Source: DATBJJ01 sp036556425 (GTDB lineage Bacteria > Acidobacteriota > Vicinamibacteria > Vicinamibacterales > 2-12-FULL-66-21). Taken from it: DNA of 64,000 nucleotides. Each line of letters opens with the position of its first letter. The stretch's first letter is position 1. Location of the stretch: NCBI GenBank assembly GCA_036556425.1, contig DATBJJ010000002.1, forward strand, positions 3,718-67,717. The letters are read 5' to 3'. The translations under genes were made by a program, and so were the position numbers. Below the pieces are notes generated by a model that saw only the letters and a list, made by a program, of their open reading frames with translations, ran no database searches and was not told where the DNA came from. Positions 20,052 to 29,161 of this stretch are shown piece by piece.

Positions 20052-21992
20052 CTAGCCGAGCACCTCGCGAACCTTGTGGGCGAGGCCCTGCGGCGTGAAG
20101 GGCTTGTGGATGAACGGCGTGCCTTCGTCCAGCACGCCGTGATGCACGATCGCATCGTCGGTGTATCCGGACATGAAGAGCACCCGCATGCCGGGTTTCG
20201 AGGGAAGAATCCGATCGGCGAGCGCGCGGCCGCTCATCTGCGGGAGCACGACGTCCGAAATGAGCAGCGAGATGTTCTCGGTCGTCGACGCGGCAATGTC
20301 GGTCGCGTCCTTCGGCGTCGGGGCGGTCAGCACGCGATAGCCATATCGCTCGAGCACTTTGCGAACGAGCGTGCGGACGGCCTCTTCGTCTTCGACGACG
20401 AGAATCGTTTCAGATCCCCGGAGCGAGCTCGTGGGCTGGCGGACGACGGCGGGCCCGACGGCCTCGTCGACGCGCGGCAAGTACACGCGGAAGGTCGCCC
20501 CTTTACCAGGCTCGCTGTCGACCCAGATATAACCGCCGCTCTGTTTCACGATGCCGTAGACGGTGGAGAGTCCAAGGCCGGTGCCTTTGCCTTTGTGTTT
20601 CGTCGTGAAGAACGGCTCGAAGACGCGAGCGCGCGTCGCGTCGTCCATGCCCTCGCCCGTGTCGGTGACGGTGAGCCGCATGTATCGTCCGGGCACGACG
20701 GTGGCGCCGTTGCGCGCGTCGGATTCCTTCATCGCGTCGTCGGCGACTTCGAACGCGAGCCGGCCGCCGTTCGGCATCGCATCGCGCGCGTTGATCGCGA
20801 GGTTCAGGATGACCTGCTCGATCTGTCCCGGGTCCGCTTTGATTCGCCCGGTCGCCTTCGTGCCGCGGACGGTGACCTCGACGTCTTCGCCGATCAACCT
20901 TCGCAGCATCGGCTCCATCGTTCGCAGCGACTCGCGAAGATCGAGCACGCGCGGCTCGAGAATCTGCCTGCGGCTGAACGCGAGCAGCTGGCGCGTCAGG
21001 CCGGTCGCGCGTTCGGCCGCGCGCCGGACTTCGGCGAGGTGCGCCTGATGCGGACTGTCGGCCGGGAGGCCTTCCGCGATGAGCATGCAGTAGCCTTCGA
21101 TGGCGGTCAGCAGATTGTTGAAGTCGTGCGCGATTCCGCCGGCGAGCTGGCCGACGGCTTCCATCTTCTGCGACTGGCGATACTGCTCCTCGAGACGCAC
21201 CCGCTCGGTGACGTCGAGGCCGATCCCGGCCGCGCGCACCGGCTTTCCACGGCCATCGAGGAACACGCGGCCGCTGCCGGTAATCCAATGAATGCTGCCG
21301 TCGGGCCACCGCGTGCGATACGTGACGCTCGCATCCGTCGCTTCTTCGCCGGCGAGCTGGATGCTCTTGAGCACCCGCTCGCGATCTTCTGGATCGATCA
21401 AACCGACGAGCGCTTCGAGCGTGCCCGCGAACGATCGGGGCGCGAGACCGTGCAGCGCTTCGAGCATCTCGGAGAAGCGGATCGCGCCGGCGGGAATGTC
21501 GGCTTCCCAGATGCCGACGCGCGAGGCCTCGATCGCGAAGCGAATGCGTTCTTCCGCCTGCACCAACGCCTGCTCGGCCTCGCGCTTCGCGCGCTTCAAC
21601 CGGCGTTCGTCGATCGCGCGCTGCACCGCCTGACCGAGCCGCGAGAGTCGATCTTTGAGGAGATAGTCGGCGGCGCCGCTGCTGAGAAGGGAGATTGCGG
21701 TCTCCTCGCCGATGCTGCCGGAGACGACGATGACGGGGACGTCGAGGCGCGCGTTGTTGACGATCGCCAACGCGCGCGGCGCGTCGAAGCCGCGGATGTT
21801 GAAGTCGGCGAGGATGACGTCGAGCGCGTCGTCGAGCGCCGCGGCGAAGTCGCGCTCGGTGTCGACGCGCGTCCAGTCGAGGTCGAAGCCAGACTGCTCC
21901 AGTTCTCGTACCATCAACGCAGCATCGGTGTGCTGATCTTCGAGAATCAAGACACGGATACGTTGTCGGTCCAAGCGTACGCACTTTAGCAT
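20052..21992 (-). CDS. Hybrid histidine kinase (REC-PAS-HisKA-HATPase-REC)
   Basis: A cytoplasmic signalling protein of about 646 residues. An N-terminal receiver domain (VLILEDQHTDA; DVILADFNIRGFDA; SAADYLLKDRL-like end) is followed by a PAS/PAC domain (FAIEASRVGIWEADI), then HisKA with GGIAHDFNNLLTAIEGY, HATPase_c (NLAINARDAMPNGG, GKGTGLGLSTVYGIVKQSGG) and a C-terminal receiver (ILVVEDEEAVRTLV, LLISDVVLPQMSG). No membrane segment is seen, so the input is intracellular or comes through the N-terminal receiver. The start is uncertain: the best ATG, 21990-21992, directly abuts the ATG of the divergent kinase at 21993, and neither has a clear ribosome site. Confidence 0.88.
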   Translation of the reverse strand: MLKCVRLDRQRIRVLILEDQHTDAALMVRELEQSGFDLDWTRVDTERDFAAALDDALDVILADFNIRGFDAPRALAIVNNARLDVPVIVVSGSIGEETAISLLSSGAADYLLKDRLSRLGQAVQRAIDERRLKRAKREAEQALVQAEERIRFAIEASRVGIWEADIPAGAIRFSEMLEALHGLAPRSFAGTLEALVGLIDPEDRERVLKSIQLAGEEATDASVTYRTRWPDGSIHWITGSGRVFLDGRGKPVRAAGIGLDVTERVRLEEQYRQSQKMEAVGQLAGGIAHDFNNLLTAIEGYCMLIAEGLPADSPHQAHLAEVRRAAERATGLTRQLLAFSRRQILEPRVLDLRESLRTMEPMLRRLIGEDVEVTVRGTKATGRIKADPGQIEQVILNLAINARDAMPNGGRLAFEVADDAMKESDARNGATVVPGRYMRLTVTDTGEGMDDATRARVFEPFFTTKHKGKGTGLGLSTVYGIVKQSGGYIWVDSEPGKGATFRVYLPRVDEAVGPAVVRQPTSSLRGSETILVVEDEEAVRTLVRKVLERYGYRVLTAPTPKDATDIAASTTENISLLISDVVLPQMSGRALADRILPSKPGMRVLFMSGYTDDAIVHHGVLDEGTPFIHKPFTPQGLAHKVREVLG

Positions 21993-24575
21993 ATGCACGT
22001 GAGCACTCCGGCGATCGAACCGCTCGTGGATCGCGTCGCGCGATTCACGAGATACGCGCACATCCTCGCGGCGTTCGTCGCGATCAGCGGAGTCGTCGTG
22101 TTCATCGGGTGGGCCCTGGACGTTTCTGTCCTGAAGAGTCCGCTTCCACCTGCCACGATGAAAGCCAATACAGCAATTGGGTTCCTACTGATCGGTGTGT
22201 CGCTCTTGCTGTCGGCATCGGCGCGCGCGCCTCGCCTCGCGATCGCGCTCGCCGCCGCGGTCATCCTTCTGGGCGGCGCGACGGCGAGCCAGGACATCGT
22301 CGGATGGAATCTCGGCATCGACGAGATCGCGATTGCGGATCTTTCGATGCGGGGCCAAATACCGGGACGAATGGCGTTGACAACGTCGATCTGCTTCATC
22401 GCGCTCGGCGTCGCGCTCCTGTGCTGTCATCGCAAGACAACCACTTGGGTCGGACACGTCCTCGCGATCGGCGTCACGCTCGTCGGCGCGGTCGCATGTC
22501 TCGGCTACTTCTATGGCGTCCGCGCGATCGCTGGTCCGAGCCCCTACACGGTGATCGCGACGCACACCGCGGTGCTCCTCGTCGCTGCCGCGCTCGGCAT
22601 CTTGTTCGGCCATCCGTCCGCCGGTCTGATGATCGCGATCGCGAGCGGAACGATCGGCGGCGCGATGGCGCGCCGGGTGCTCCCCGTCGCGATCCTCGTG
22701 CCGATTGCCGTCGGCGGGATCTGGTTGTGGGGCGCGCGCCGCGGCGTCTACGGATTGGAGATCGGCATCTCGGCGGTCGTCGTCTCGATGATCGTCGTGC
22801 TGTCGATCGTGATCTGGTGGAGCGCCGGCGATCTGCTGCGCATCGAATCGGATCGCCGGAAGGCTGAGCACGCGCTGAAGCAGCGCGAGGCGCACACCGC
22901 GTCGATCCTCGAGACGTCGCTCGACGCCGTCATCAGCATGGACGAGAAGGGGCGCGTCACGCACTGGAACCGCCGCGCGGAGGCGGTGTTCGGCTGGGCG
23001 AGCGACGACGCGCTGGGACGCGATCTCGCCGATCTGATCATGCCCGAGCGTTTCCGCGAGCAGCACCGGCGCGGCCTCGCGCGGTTCCTCGAGACGGGCA
23101 GCGGCCCGATCCTCGGCCGGCGCATCGAGACGATCGGCCTCCGCCGATCGCAAACGGAGTTTCCCGTCGAGTTGTCGGTCATCGCGCTGCCGCTCGATGG
23201 GTCGTACACGTTCAACGCGTTCATCGCGGACATCACGGAGCGCAAGGAAACGGAGCACGATCTTCGCATTCGCGAGCAGCACAAGACGTCGCTCCTGCGT
23301 CTGTCGCGCAAGCTCGAGCTCGCGGCGACGGAAGCCGAAGTGATGGAGGCCGCGCTCCAGGAAATCAAGGTCGTGATGGGATATCGGTCCGCGTGGGCGT
23401 ACCTGTTCGCGGACGACGGGGAGACGGCGTCGATCATCCACGCGAGCGGCGACGTGGCGAAGACAGCCTCGGACGAGCTGCCCGTGATTCGCGTCGCCGG
23501 CGACACGTTCCTCGAGGAGCTGCGCGACGCGAAGGACGTCGTCGTGGTGGAGGATGCGCGCACGGATCCGAGGACGAACAAGGACGTCGTCGCGCAGGTT
23601 GGGAATCGCACGATCGTCAACGCGCCGATGCTGCTCGCGGATCGAAAGATCGGCATCGTGGGAACGGGCAGCATGGGTGACGAGGGCGTCAAGGTGCCCG
23701 ATCGCCGCCAGTTGGACTTCTTCGCCGCGATGGTCGGGCACGTGGCCCTGGCGATCGATCGAATCCGGCTGCTGGCCGATCGCGCGCGCGCGGTCGAGGA
23801 AACACGAGGGCTCAACGCGGAGCTGAACGCGCGCGTGGTCGAGCGTACGACGCAACTGCAAGCGGCGAACAAAGAGCTCGAGGCGTTCTCGTACTCGGTG
23901 TCGCACGATCTGCGCGCGCCGCTGCGGCACATCGACGGGTTTTCGAAGATCCTCCTGGACGACTACGGCGCCGCGCTCGATCCGAGGGCGCAGCGGTATC
24001 TGTCGCTCATCCGCGGCGGCGCGGTGACGATGGGCCGCATGATCGACGACCTGCTGCAGATGGCGCGCGTCGATCGGCGCGATCTGTCGTTCACCGAAAC
24101 CGATCTCAACGAGATCGTCGAAGAGGTGATCGACGAGCTGCGCGCGGACGTCGGCGATCGCGCAGTCGAGTGGGAGATCGAGCCGCTGCCCGTCGTCGTC
24201 TGCGATCCCGGCCTCGTCAAGCTCGTGTTCGCGAATCTCCTCTCGAACGCGGTCAAATACACGCGCGACAAGGAGCGCGCGCACATTCGCGTCTCGCGCG
24301 AGCCGGGCAGCGAGCCGCCGATCATCGTCGTGCAGGACAACGGCGCGGGTTTCGATCCGCGGTACGCCGACAGACTGTTCGGCGTGTTCCAACGATTGCA
24401 TCGCGCCGAAGAGTTCGAGGGTACCGGCATTGGGCTCGCGACGGTGCAGCGCATCGTACAGAAGCACGGTGGGCGCGTGTGGGCGGACGCCGGTGTCGGC
24501 AAGGGCGCGACGTTTTCGTTCACCCTGTCCCCCGCGGCGTCGGCACCGGACGCGACCAGTGATACCCTGGTGTGA
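21993..24575 (+). CDS. Membrane sensor histidine kinase (multi-TM, PAS, GAF, HisKA, HATPase)
   Basis: An 860-residue kinase. Residues about 20-280 contain some eight hydrophobic segments forming a membrane sensor (FVAISGVVVFIGWAL and others). A PAS domain (about 305-425, ILETSLDAVISMDEKGRV) and a GAF domain (about 440-590) follow, then a coiled coil and HisKA with the phytochrome-type H-box SVSHDLRAPLRHIDGF, and HATPase_c with NLLSNAVKYT and FEGTGIGLATVQRIV. This H-box type is usually paired with a small Rcp1-like regulator, and just such a gene follows in a 3-bp overlap (GTGA). The start is provisional because it abuts the divergent kinase. Confidence 0.9.
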   Translation: MHVSTPAIEPLVDRVARFTRYAHILAAFVAISGVVVFIGWALDVSVLKSPLPPATMKANTAIGFLLIGVSLLLSASARAPRLAIALAAAVILLGGATASQDIVGWNLGIDEIAIADLSMRGQIPGRMALTTSICFIALGVALLCCHRKTTTWVGHVLAIGVTLVGAVACLGYFYGVRAIAGPSPYTVIATHTAVLLVAAALGILFGHPSAGLMIAIASGTIGGAMARRVLPVAILVPIAVGGIWLWGARRGVYGLEIGISAVVVSMIVVLSIVIWWSAGDLLRIESDRRKAEHALKQREAHTASILETSLDAVISMDEKGRVTHWNRRAEAVFGWASDDALGRDLADLIMPERFREQHRRGLARFLETGSGPILGRRIETIGLRRSQTEFPVELSVIALPLDGSYTFNAFIADITERKETEHDLRIREQHKTSLLRLSRKLELAATEAEVMEAALQEIKVVMGYRSAWAYLFADDGETASIIHASGDVAKTASDELPVIRVAGDTFLEELRDAKDVVVVEDARTDPRTNKDVVAQVGNRTIVNAPMLLADRKIGIVGTGSMGDEGVKVPDRRQLDFFAAMVGHVALAIDRIRLLADRARAVEETRGLNAELNARVVERTTQLQAANKELEAFSYSVSHDLRAPLRHIDGFSKILLDDYGAALDPRAQRYLSLIRGGAVTMGRMIDDLLQMARVDRRDLSFTETDLNEIVEEVIDELRADVGDRAVEWEIEPLPVVVCDPGLVKLVFANLLSNAVKYTRDKERAHIRVSREPGSEPPIIVVQDNGAGFDPRYADRLFGVFQRLHRAEEFEGTGIGLATVQRIVQKHGGRVWADAGVGKGATFSFTLSPAASAPDATSDTLV

Positions 24576-25027
24576 AGCCGCCGATGCCGTCGCGAACCGC
24601 AGATATCTTGCTCGTCGAGGACAGCCCGCATGATGTCGAGCTCGCGCTGCACGCGCTGCGCCAGCATTGCGCGGAGACCATCGTGCACGTCGCGCGCGAC
24701 GGCGAAGAGGCGCTCGATTATCTGTTTTGCCGTGGCTCGTTCGATTCCAGACCGTTCGGTCTGCCGCGGCTCGTCCTCCTCGATCTCAAGCTGCCGAAGG
24801 TCGACGGCATCGAAGTGCTCGAAGCGATTCGAAGCGATCCGCGCACGAACGCGATTCCCGTTGTCGTGCTCACGTCCTCGAAGGAGCAGCGCGACATCGC
24901 CGCGAGCTATCGGCTGCACGTGAACAGCTACATCCAGAAGCCGGTCAACTTCGGAGAGTTCCAGGACACGGTGCGACAGCTCGGGTTCTATTGGCTCGTC
25001 GTCAACGAGACGCCGGCCGCGTCGTGA
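24572..25027 (+). CDS. Rcp1-like single-domain response regulator
   Basis: A 151-residue receiver-only protein. It shows ILLVEDSPHDVELA (acidic pocket), LVLLDLKLPKVDG (phospho-acceptor aspartate), VVVLTSS and YIQKPVNF (conserved lysine). The spacing and the motif QLGFYWLVVNE at the end are typical of regulators partnered with phytochrome-type kinases. The GTG at 24572 overlaps the stop of the upstream kinase gene; an ATG at 24584 is an alternative. With no output domain it probably passes the phosphate on or acts through protein contacts. Confidence 0.92.
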   Translation: MKPPMPSRTADILLVEDSPHDVELALHALRQHCAETIVHVARDGEEALDYLFCRGSFDSRPFGLPRLVLLDLKLPKVDGIEVLEAIRSDPRTNAIPVVVLTSSKEQRDIAASYRLHVNSYIQKPVNFGEFQDTVRQLGFYWLVVNETPAAS

Positions 25028-25161
25028 GCGATCGACTGTGCGGGATTCGCCTCGCGGCTGTGCGCAACCGCTCAAACCGCCGCTGTTCGCTATTGAGCCT
25101 CTCCCGTAAACCACACAACCCACAGTAACTTGTCCCGCGCCGCGCCGTTCGCCGCGGGGGC

Positions 25162-26421
25162 ATGCGCCTTGAAGCAGCAGTCGCGATGCATGTTTACGGC
25201 GCGCCCGGCACGCGTGAATGGCCCGCGTCCGAGGACGGCGCGAACGAGACGGAGACGGCCGCGCGGATTCGTCAAGCCACGAAGATGGAAGCCGTCGGGC
25301 GGCTCGCGGGCGGCGTCGCGCACGATTTCAACAATCTGCTGACCGCGATTCTCGGATACGCGAACCTCGTGCTCGACGAGCTCGGTGCCGATCACCCATC
25401 GCGGCCCGACGTCGAGCAGATCCAGCACGCGGCCGAGAGCGCCGCGTCGCTGACGCGGCAGCTCCTCGCGTTCAGCCGGCGGCAGCTCCTGCAGCCCCAG
25501 ATTCTCGATCTGAACGACGTCGTTCGAAGCATGGAGTCGATGCTGCGCCGGATGATCGGCGAGCACATCGTGCTGGACACGGATCTCGCGCCCACGCTCT
25601 CGCACGTCGACGCGGATCAGGGACAGCTCGAGCAGGTGTTGATGAACCTCGTCATCAACGCGCGGGACGCGATGCCCGCCGGAGGCCGGCTGCTCATCGC
25701 GACGAAGGACGTCATCGTCGGCGAAGAAATGATGCGGGCGCACCGAGGTCTCACCGCGGGTGCGTACGTATCGCTCGACGTGTGCGACACCGGCTTCGGC
25801 ATGGACGAGAACGTGCTCGCGAATCTGTTCGAGCCGTTCTTCACGACGAAGAGGCGCGGTGAAGGCACCGGGCTCGGGCTCGCGACGGTCTACGGCATCA
25901 TCAAGCAGAGCGGCGGCTACATCGCCGTGCAGAGCGACATCGGCGTCGGCACGACGTTCACGATCTATCTGCCGCGCACGTCGAAAGAGGCGCGGCCCAC
26001 CGAGTCGAAGCCGACCGAAACGCCGAACGGCGGAAACGAGACGATTCTGCTGGTCGAGGATCAGCCCGAGGTTCGCGCGATCGCGCGCACGCTGCTGACG
26101 CGGCAGGGCTATACCGTGATCGAAGCGGACGGTGGACCGCAGGCGCTGACGCTGGTGCGCTCGCAGACGGCCCCGATTCATTTGCTGTTGACGGATGTCG
26201 TGATGCCGGCCATCGGCGGGCCGGAACTGGCGCGGCAGCTTCGCGTGATCCATCCGGAGCTGCGCGTTCTATTCGCGTCCGGTTATACCGACGACGCACT
26301 GGCGCAGCAAGGCGTGCTGCAGCCGGGATCAGATCTGATTCAGAAGCCGTTTACGCGAGAGGCGCTGCTGCAGAAGGTCCGTTCGGTGCTGGATGCTGCA
26401 ACGCGTGCAGCGCACCGCTGA
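25162..26421 (+). CDS. Soluble hybrid histidine kinase (HisKA-HATPase-REC)
   Basis: A 419-residue protein without a recognisable sensor domain: only about 40 residues precede the H-box GGVAHDFNNLLTAILGY. HATPase_c (NLVINARDAMPAGG, GEGTGLGLATVYGIIKQSGG) and a receiver domain (ILLVEDQPEVRA, LLLTDVVMPAIGG, LIQKPFTREALL) follow. It is a close relative of the kinase at 20052-21992 minus its input domains, which suggests a duplication. Start could be ATG 25162 or 25186. The 134-bp gap before it shows no feature I can name. Its last 71 bp overlap the Hpt gene on the other strand. Confidence 0.88.
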   Translation: MRLEAAVAMHVYGAPGTREWPASEDGANETETAARIRQATKMEAVGRLAGGVAHDFNNLLTAILGYANLVLDELGADHPSRPDVEQIQHAAESAASLTRQLLAFSRRQLLQPQILDLNDVVRSMESMLRRMIGEHIVLDTDLAPTLSHVDADQGQLEQVLMNLVINARDAMPAGGRLLIATKDVIVGEEMMRAHRGLTAGAYVSLDVCDTGFGMDENVLANLFEPFFTTKRRGEGTGLGLATVYGIIKQSGGYIAVQSDIGVGTTFTIYLPRTSKEARPTESKPTETPNGGNETILLVEDQPEVRAIARTLLTRQGYTVIEADGGPQALTLVRSQTAPIHLLLTDVVMPAIGGPELARQLRVIHPELRVLFASGYTDDALAQQGVLQPGSDLIQKPFTREALLQKVRSVLDAATRAAHR

Positions 26422-26737
26422 TCCCCGCGAACCGCATTTGCGCGCGCGCGAGCACCTGCTGCGCGTCGCCGCAGCGTCCTTCGACGGCGAGGTCCTCCAC
26501 CATCCGCAATTGCTCGGCGAGCGCGGCGACGCCGCACATGCCGCTGGCTCCGGACGCGCCGTGCACGAGCCGTGCGGCCTCGCGAGCGTCGCCGGCCGCC
26601 AGCGCGGCTGACGCGAGCGCCAACTGTTTCCGCGTATCCTCCGACCACATCTCCACGAGATCGTCGAACGCGAGGCCGGATTCCTCCGCCAACTCGCCCA
26701 GCTTCTGTATCGCGATTGCCGCGTCCTGGTTGCCCAC
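26351..26737 (-). CDS. Hpt domain phosphotransfer protein
   Basis: A 128-residue helical protein with the phospho-acceptor region LVHGASGASGMCG (histidine near residue 58) and downstream LAEQLRMVEDLAVEG, as in stand-alone Hpt modules. The usual lysine three residues after the histidine is a serine here. I chose GTG 26735-26737 because GGAGGT stands 5 nt upstream on the minus strand; longer frames lack this. The 3' end runs 71 bp into the coding region of the convergent hybrid kinase. It is probably a shuttle between the neighbouring hybrid kinases and a regulator. Confidence 0.78.
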   Translation of the reverse strand: MGNQDAAIAIQKLGELAEESGLAFDDLVEMWSEDTRKQLALASAALAAGDAREAARLVHGASGASGMCGVAALAEQLRMVEDLAVEGRCGDAQQVLARAQMRFAGISGALHALQHPAPNGPSAAAPLA

Positions 26738-26925
26738 GACAGACCTCCGGGCATTCGCTGAGCAAGACGCGGGCCTGCCGGCGCGTTCGGCTAACATCTC
26801 CTGAGTCAGCGACTTACATTTTGGTTCCGGCCGTGCACAGCGGTCCGCGATGTGTGCGCTGGGCGGCTTCGCACGGGTCGGCGCGCCGGCCGAGCTCGAA
26901 CACCCCGCGTGAAAACGATCGCATA

Positions 26926-28350
26926 ATGCCTTCGAGCATGCCGTCCGGTTCCCATTCCCCGACGCTTCTCGTCGTCGACGACGAAGCTGCCATCCGCAAC
27001 ATCTTGAAAGAGGTGGCACAAAAGGTCGGCTTCCAGGTGGTCACGTGCCCGGGCGGGCGCGAAGCGCTCGATCACCTGCGCGATCACCACGCGGACATGG
27101 CAGCCGTCGATCTGCAGATGCCGGGGATCGGCGGAATGGACGTGCTGCGCGCGATCCGCGAAACCGATCCGGATTGTCAGGTGTTGCTCATGACGGGCCG
27201 CGCGACGATCGAAAGCGCCGTCGAAGCCGTCAAGCTCGGCGCGATCGATTACCTGACGAAGCCGCTCAACTTCGATCGCATCAAGGAACTGCTGACGAAC
27301 GTCCGCGAGAGCGCGTCGAAGCGGCAGCGGCTGCTCGAGGCAGAGCAGCAGGCCGCGAAGAATGCCGAGTTCTGCGGCATGATCGGGCGAGGTCCGGCGA
27401 TGCTGGAGCTGTTCGGGCTGATCCAGCGGCTCGCGCCCCACGTTCGCACCGCGCTCATCACGGGAGAGACGGGTACCGGCAAGGAGCTCGTCGCCCGCGC
27501 GCTCTATCGATCCGGTCCGCGCCGCGACAAGCGGTTCGTCGTCATCAATTCGTCCGCGATCGTGCCCACGCTCTTCGAGAGCGAGCTGTTCGGCCACGCG
27601 CGCGGTGCGTTCACGGGCGCATCCGACAACAAGCCGGGGCTCTTCGAGTACGCGCACGGCGGCACGCTCTTCCTCGACGAGATCGGCGAGCTTCCGCTGG
27701 CGGTGCAAGCCAAGCTGCTGCGCGTGCTCGAAACGGGCGAAGTGCAGCGCGTCGGCACGATGGAGCCGAGGCGCGTCGACGTCCACGTGCTCGCGGCAAC
27801 GAACCGCGATCTCGCCGGCGAGGTCGCGGCTGGCCGATTCCGCGCCGACCTCCTGTACCGCCTCAACGTCGTCGAGGTTCACGTGCCGCCGCTTCGCGAG
27901 CGGCGGGAAGACATTCCCTATTTGACGGCGGCGTTCGTGCGAGAATCGGCGGCGCGTCTGGGAAAGCGGTTGAGCGGTTTGACGCCCTCGGCGGAGCGAA
28001 CGCTCATGAGCGCGCGCTGGGACGGCAACGTGCGCGAGCTGCGGAACGTGATCGAGCGCGCGTGCATCCTCGCCGATGGAGAATTCGTCACCGAACGGGA
28101 GCTGACGCAGGGGCGGCCGCGCGCCGCGCCCAGCGCGGAGCCGATCGCGGCCGCGTCGGCGGACGACGAAGCCGCGGAAGATGGCCCGTTGTCGTCGATC
28201 GAGCGCGAGCACATCGTGCGCGTGATGGAAAGCGTGGGCGGCAATAAGATGTCTGCGGCGCGCATTCTGGGAATTGGACGCCGCGCGCTCTATCGGCGCC
28301 TCGAGCGCTACGGGATCGGGACCATCGAAAAGCGCGACAAGCGCAAGTGA
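26926..28350 (+). CDS. Sigma-54-dependent response regulator, NtrC type
   Basis: A 474-residue activator. The receiver domain (about 10-125) shows LLVVDDEAAIRNIL, VDLQMPGIGG and IDYLTKPLNF. The AAA+ domain (about 155-390) has Walker A GETGTGKE, the sigma-54 contact loop GAFTGA, Walker B GGTLFLDEIGE and RDLAGEVAAGRFRADLLYRL. A Fis-type DNA-binding helix-turn-helix ends the protein (NKMSAARILGIGRRALYRRL). It should activate RpoN-dependent promoters when phosphorylated, probably by one of the adjacent kinases through the Hpt protein. Start ATG 26926; 188 bp separate it from the divergent Hpt gene, leaving room for control sites. Confidence 0.95.
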   Translation: MPSSMPSGSHSPTLLVVDDEAAIRNILKEVAQKVGFQVVTCPGGREALDHLRDHHADMAAVDLQMPGIGGMDVLRAIRETDPDCQVLLMTGRATIESAVEAVKLGAIDYLTKPLNFDRIKELLTNVRESASKRQRLLEAEQQAAKNAEFCGMIGRGPAMLELFGLIQRLAPHVRTALITGETGTGKELVARALYRSGPRRDKRFVVINSSAIVPTLFESELFGHARGAFTGASDNKPGLFEYAHGGTLFLDEIGELPLAVQAKLLRVLETGEVQRVGTMEPRRVDVHVLAATNRDLAGEVAAGRFRADLLYRLNVVEVHVPPLRERREDIPYLTAAFVRESAARLGKRLSGLTPSAERTLMSARWDGNVRELRNVIERACILADGEFVTERELTQGRPRAAPSAEPIAAASADDEAAEDGPLSSIEREHIVRVMESVGGNKMSAARILGIGRRALYRRLERYGIGTIEKRDKRK

Positions 28351-29150
28351 CAGCAGCGAAAGCAGCCGACATGATTCCGAGCGCAGACAAGTTCCTCAAG
28401 GTGCGGATCACGACGCGAGACGACTTCGCCGACGACCTCTGGATGATCCGCGTCGATCCCGGAACGGAGTTCAAGTTCGCCGCCGGACAGTACGCGACGC
28501 TCGGCGTCGAGAACGAGAAAGGGCTCGTCGAGCGCGCGTATTCGATCGTGTCGTCGCCGTACGAGCGGGAGCTGGAGTTCTTCTTCGAGCTCGTGCCCAA
28601 GGGGGAGCTGACACCGCTCCTCTACAAGCTCAACCCGGGCGAAACGCTGACGGCGCGCAAGGTCGCGAAGGGCCGCTTCACGCTCGACACGACGAGCGGA
28701 CGGACGAATCATTTTCTCTTGTGCACGGTGACCGGAGTCGCGCCGTTCGTCAGCTTCGCCCGCGGACTGATGACCGACTGGAAGGCCGGACGATTCAAGG
28801 GCGAGCACAAGCTGTACGTCGTCCACGGCGCGAGCCATTCGCGCGAGTTCGGGTACCGGGACGAGATGGAGCGAATCGCCGCGGACATGCCGTGGCTGAC
28901 CTACGTGCCGACGATCAGCCGGCCGTGGGACGATCCCGAGTGGCCGAACGAAACTGGACGCGTCGACGATCTGATCCGCAAGTACTCCGATCTATGGGAG
29001 CTCGACACGAATACGACGACCGCGTATCTCTGCGGTCATCCCGAGATGGTGGAGCACGGCAAGGCGATTCTGCGCAGGCGCGGGTGGAAGAAAGAAGCGT
29101 TGAAGGAAGAGATCTATTTCGTGCCGGCGAAGCCGGGCGCGACCGAGTAA
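28347..29150 (+). CDS. Ferredoxin-NADP reductase-like flavoprotein
   Basis: A 267-residue protein of the FNR superfamily. The FAD-binding motif RAYSIVSSP lies near residue 64, the NAD(P)-binding motif CTVTGVAPFVS near 127, and the C-terminal substrate-cofactor segment YLCGHPEMV near 228. Family members transfer electrons between NAD(P)H and ferredoxin or flavodoxin. The GTG start overlaps the stop of the sigma-54 regulator (GTGA at 28347-28350), so the two are translationally coupled; ATG 28371 is an alternative. A redox role in the same response as the regulator is an inference. Confidence 0.9.
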   Translation: MTAAKAADMIPSADKFLKVRITTRDDFADDLWMIRVDPGTEFKFAAGQYATLGVENEKGLVERAYSIVSSPYERELEFFFELVPKGELTPLLYKLNPGETLTARKVAKGRFTLDTTSGRTNHFLLCTVTGVAPFVSFARGLMTDWKAGRFKGEHKLYVVHGASHSREFGYRDEMERIAADMPWLTYVPTISRPWDDPEWPNETGRVDDLIRKYSDLWELDTNTTTAYLCGHPEMVEHGKAILRRRGWKKEALKEEIYFVPAKPGATE

Positions 29151-29161
29151 GAGGTGGGACG

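Noticed and set aside
28274..29161. N-terminal extension of the exported methyltransferase by nearly 300 residues
   Set aside because: The extension is an arginine-rich out-of-frame shadow of the sigma-54 regulator and FNR genes; ATG 29162 has a ribosome site and begins a signal peptide.
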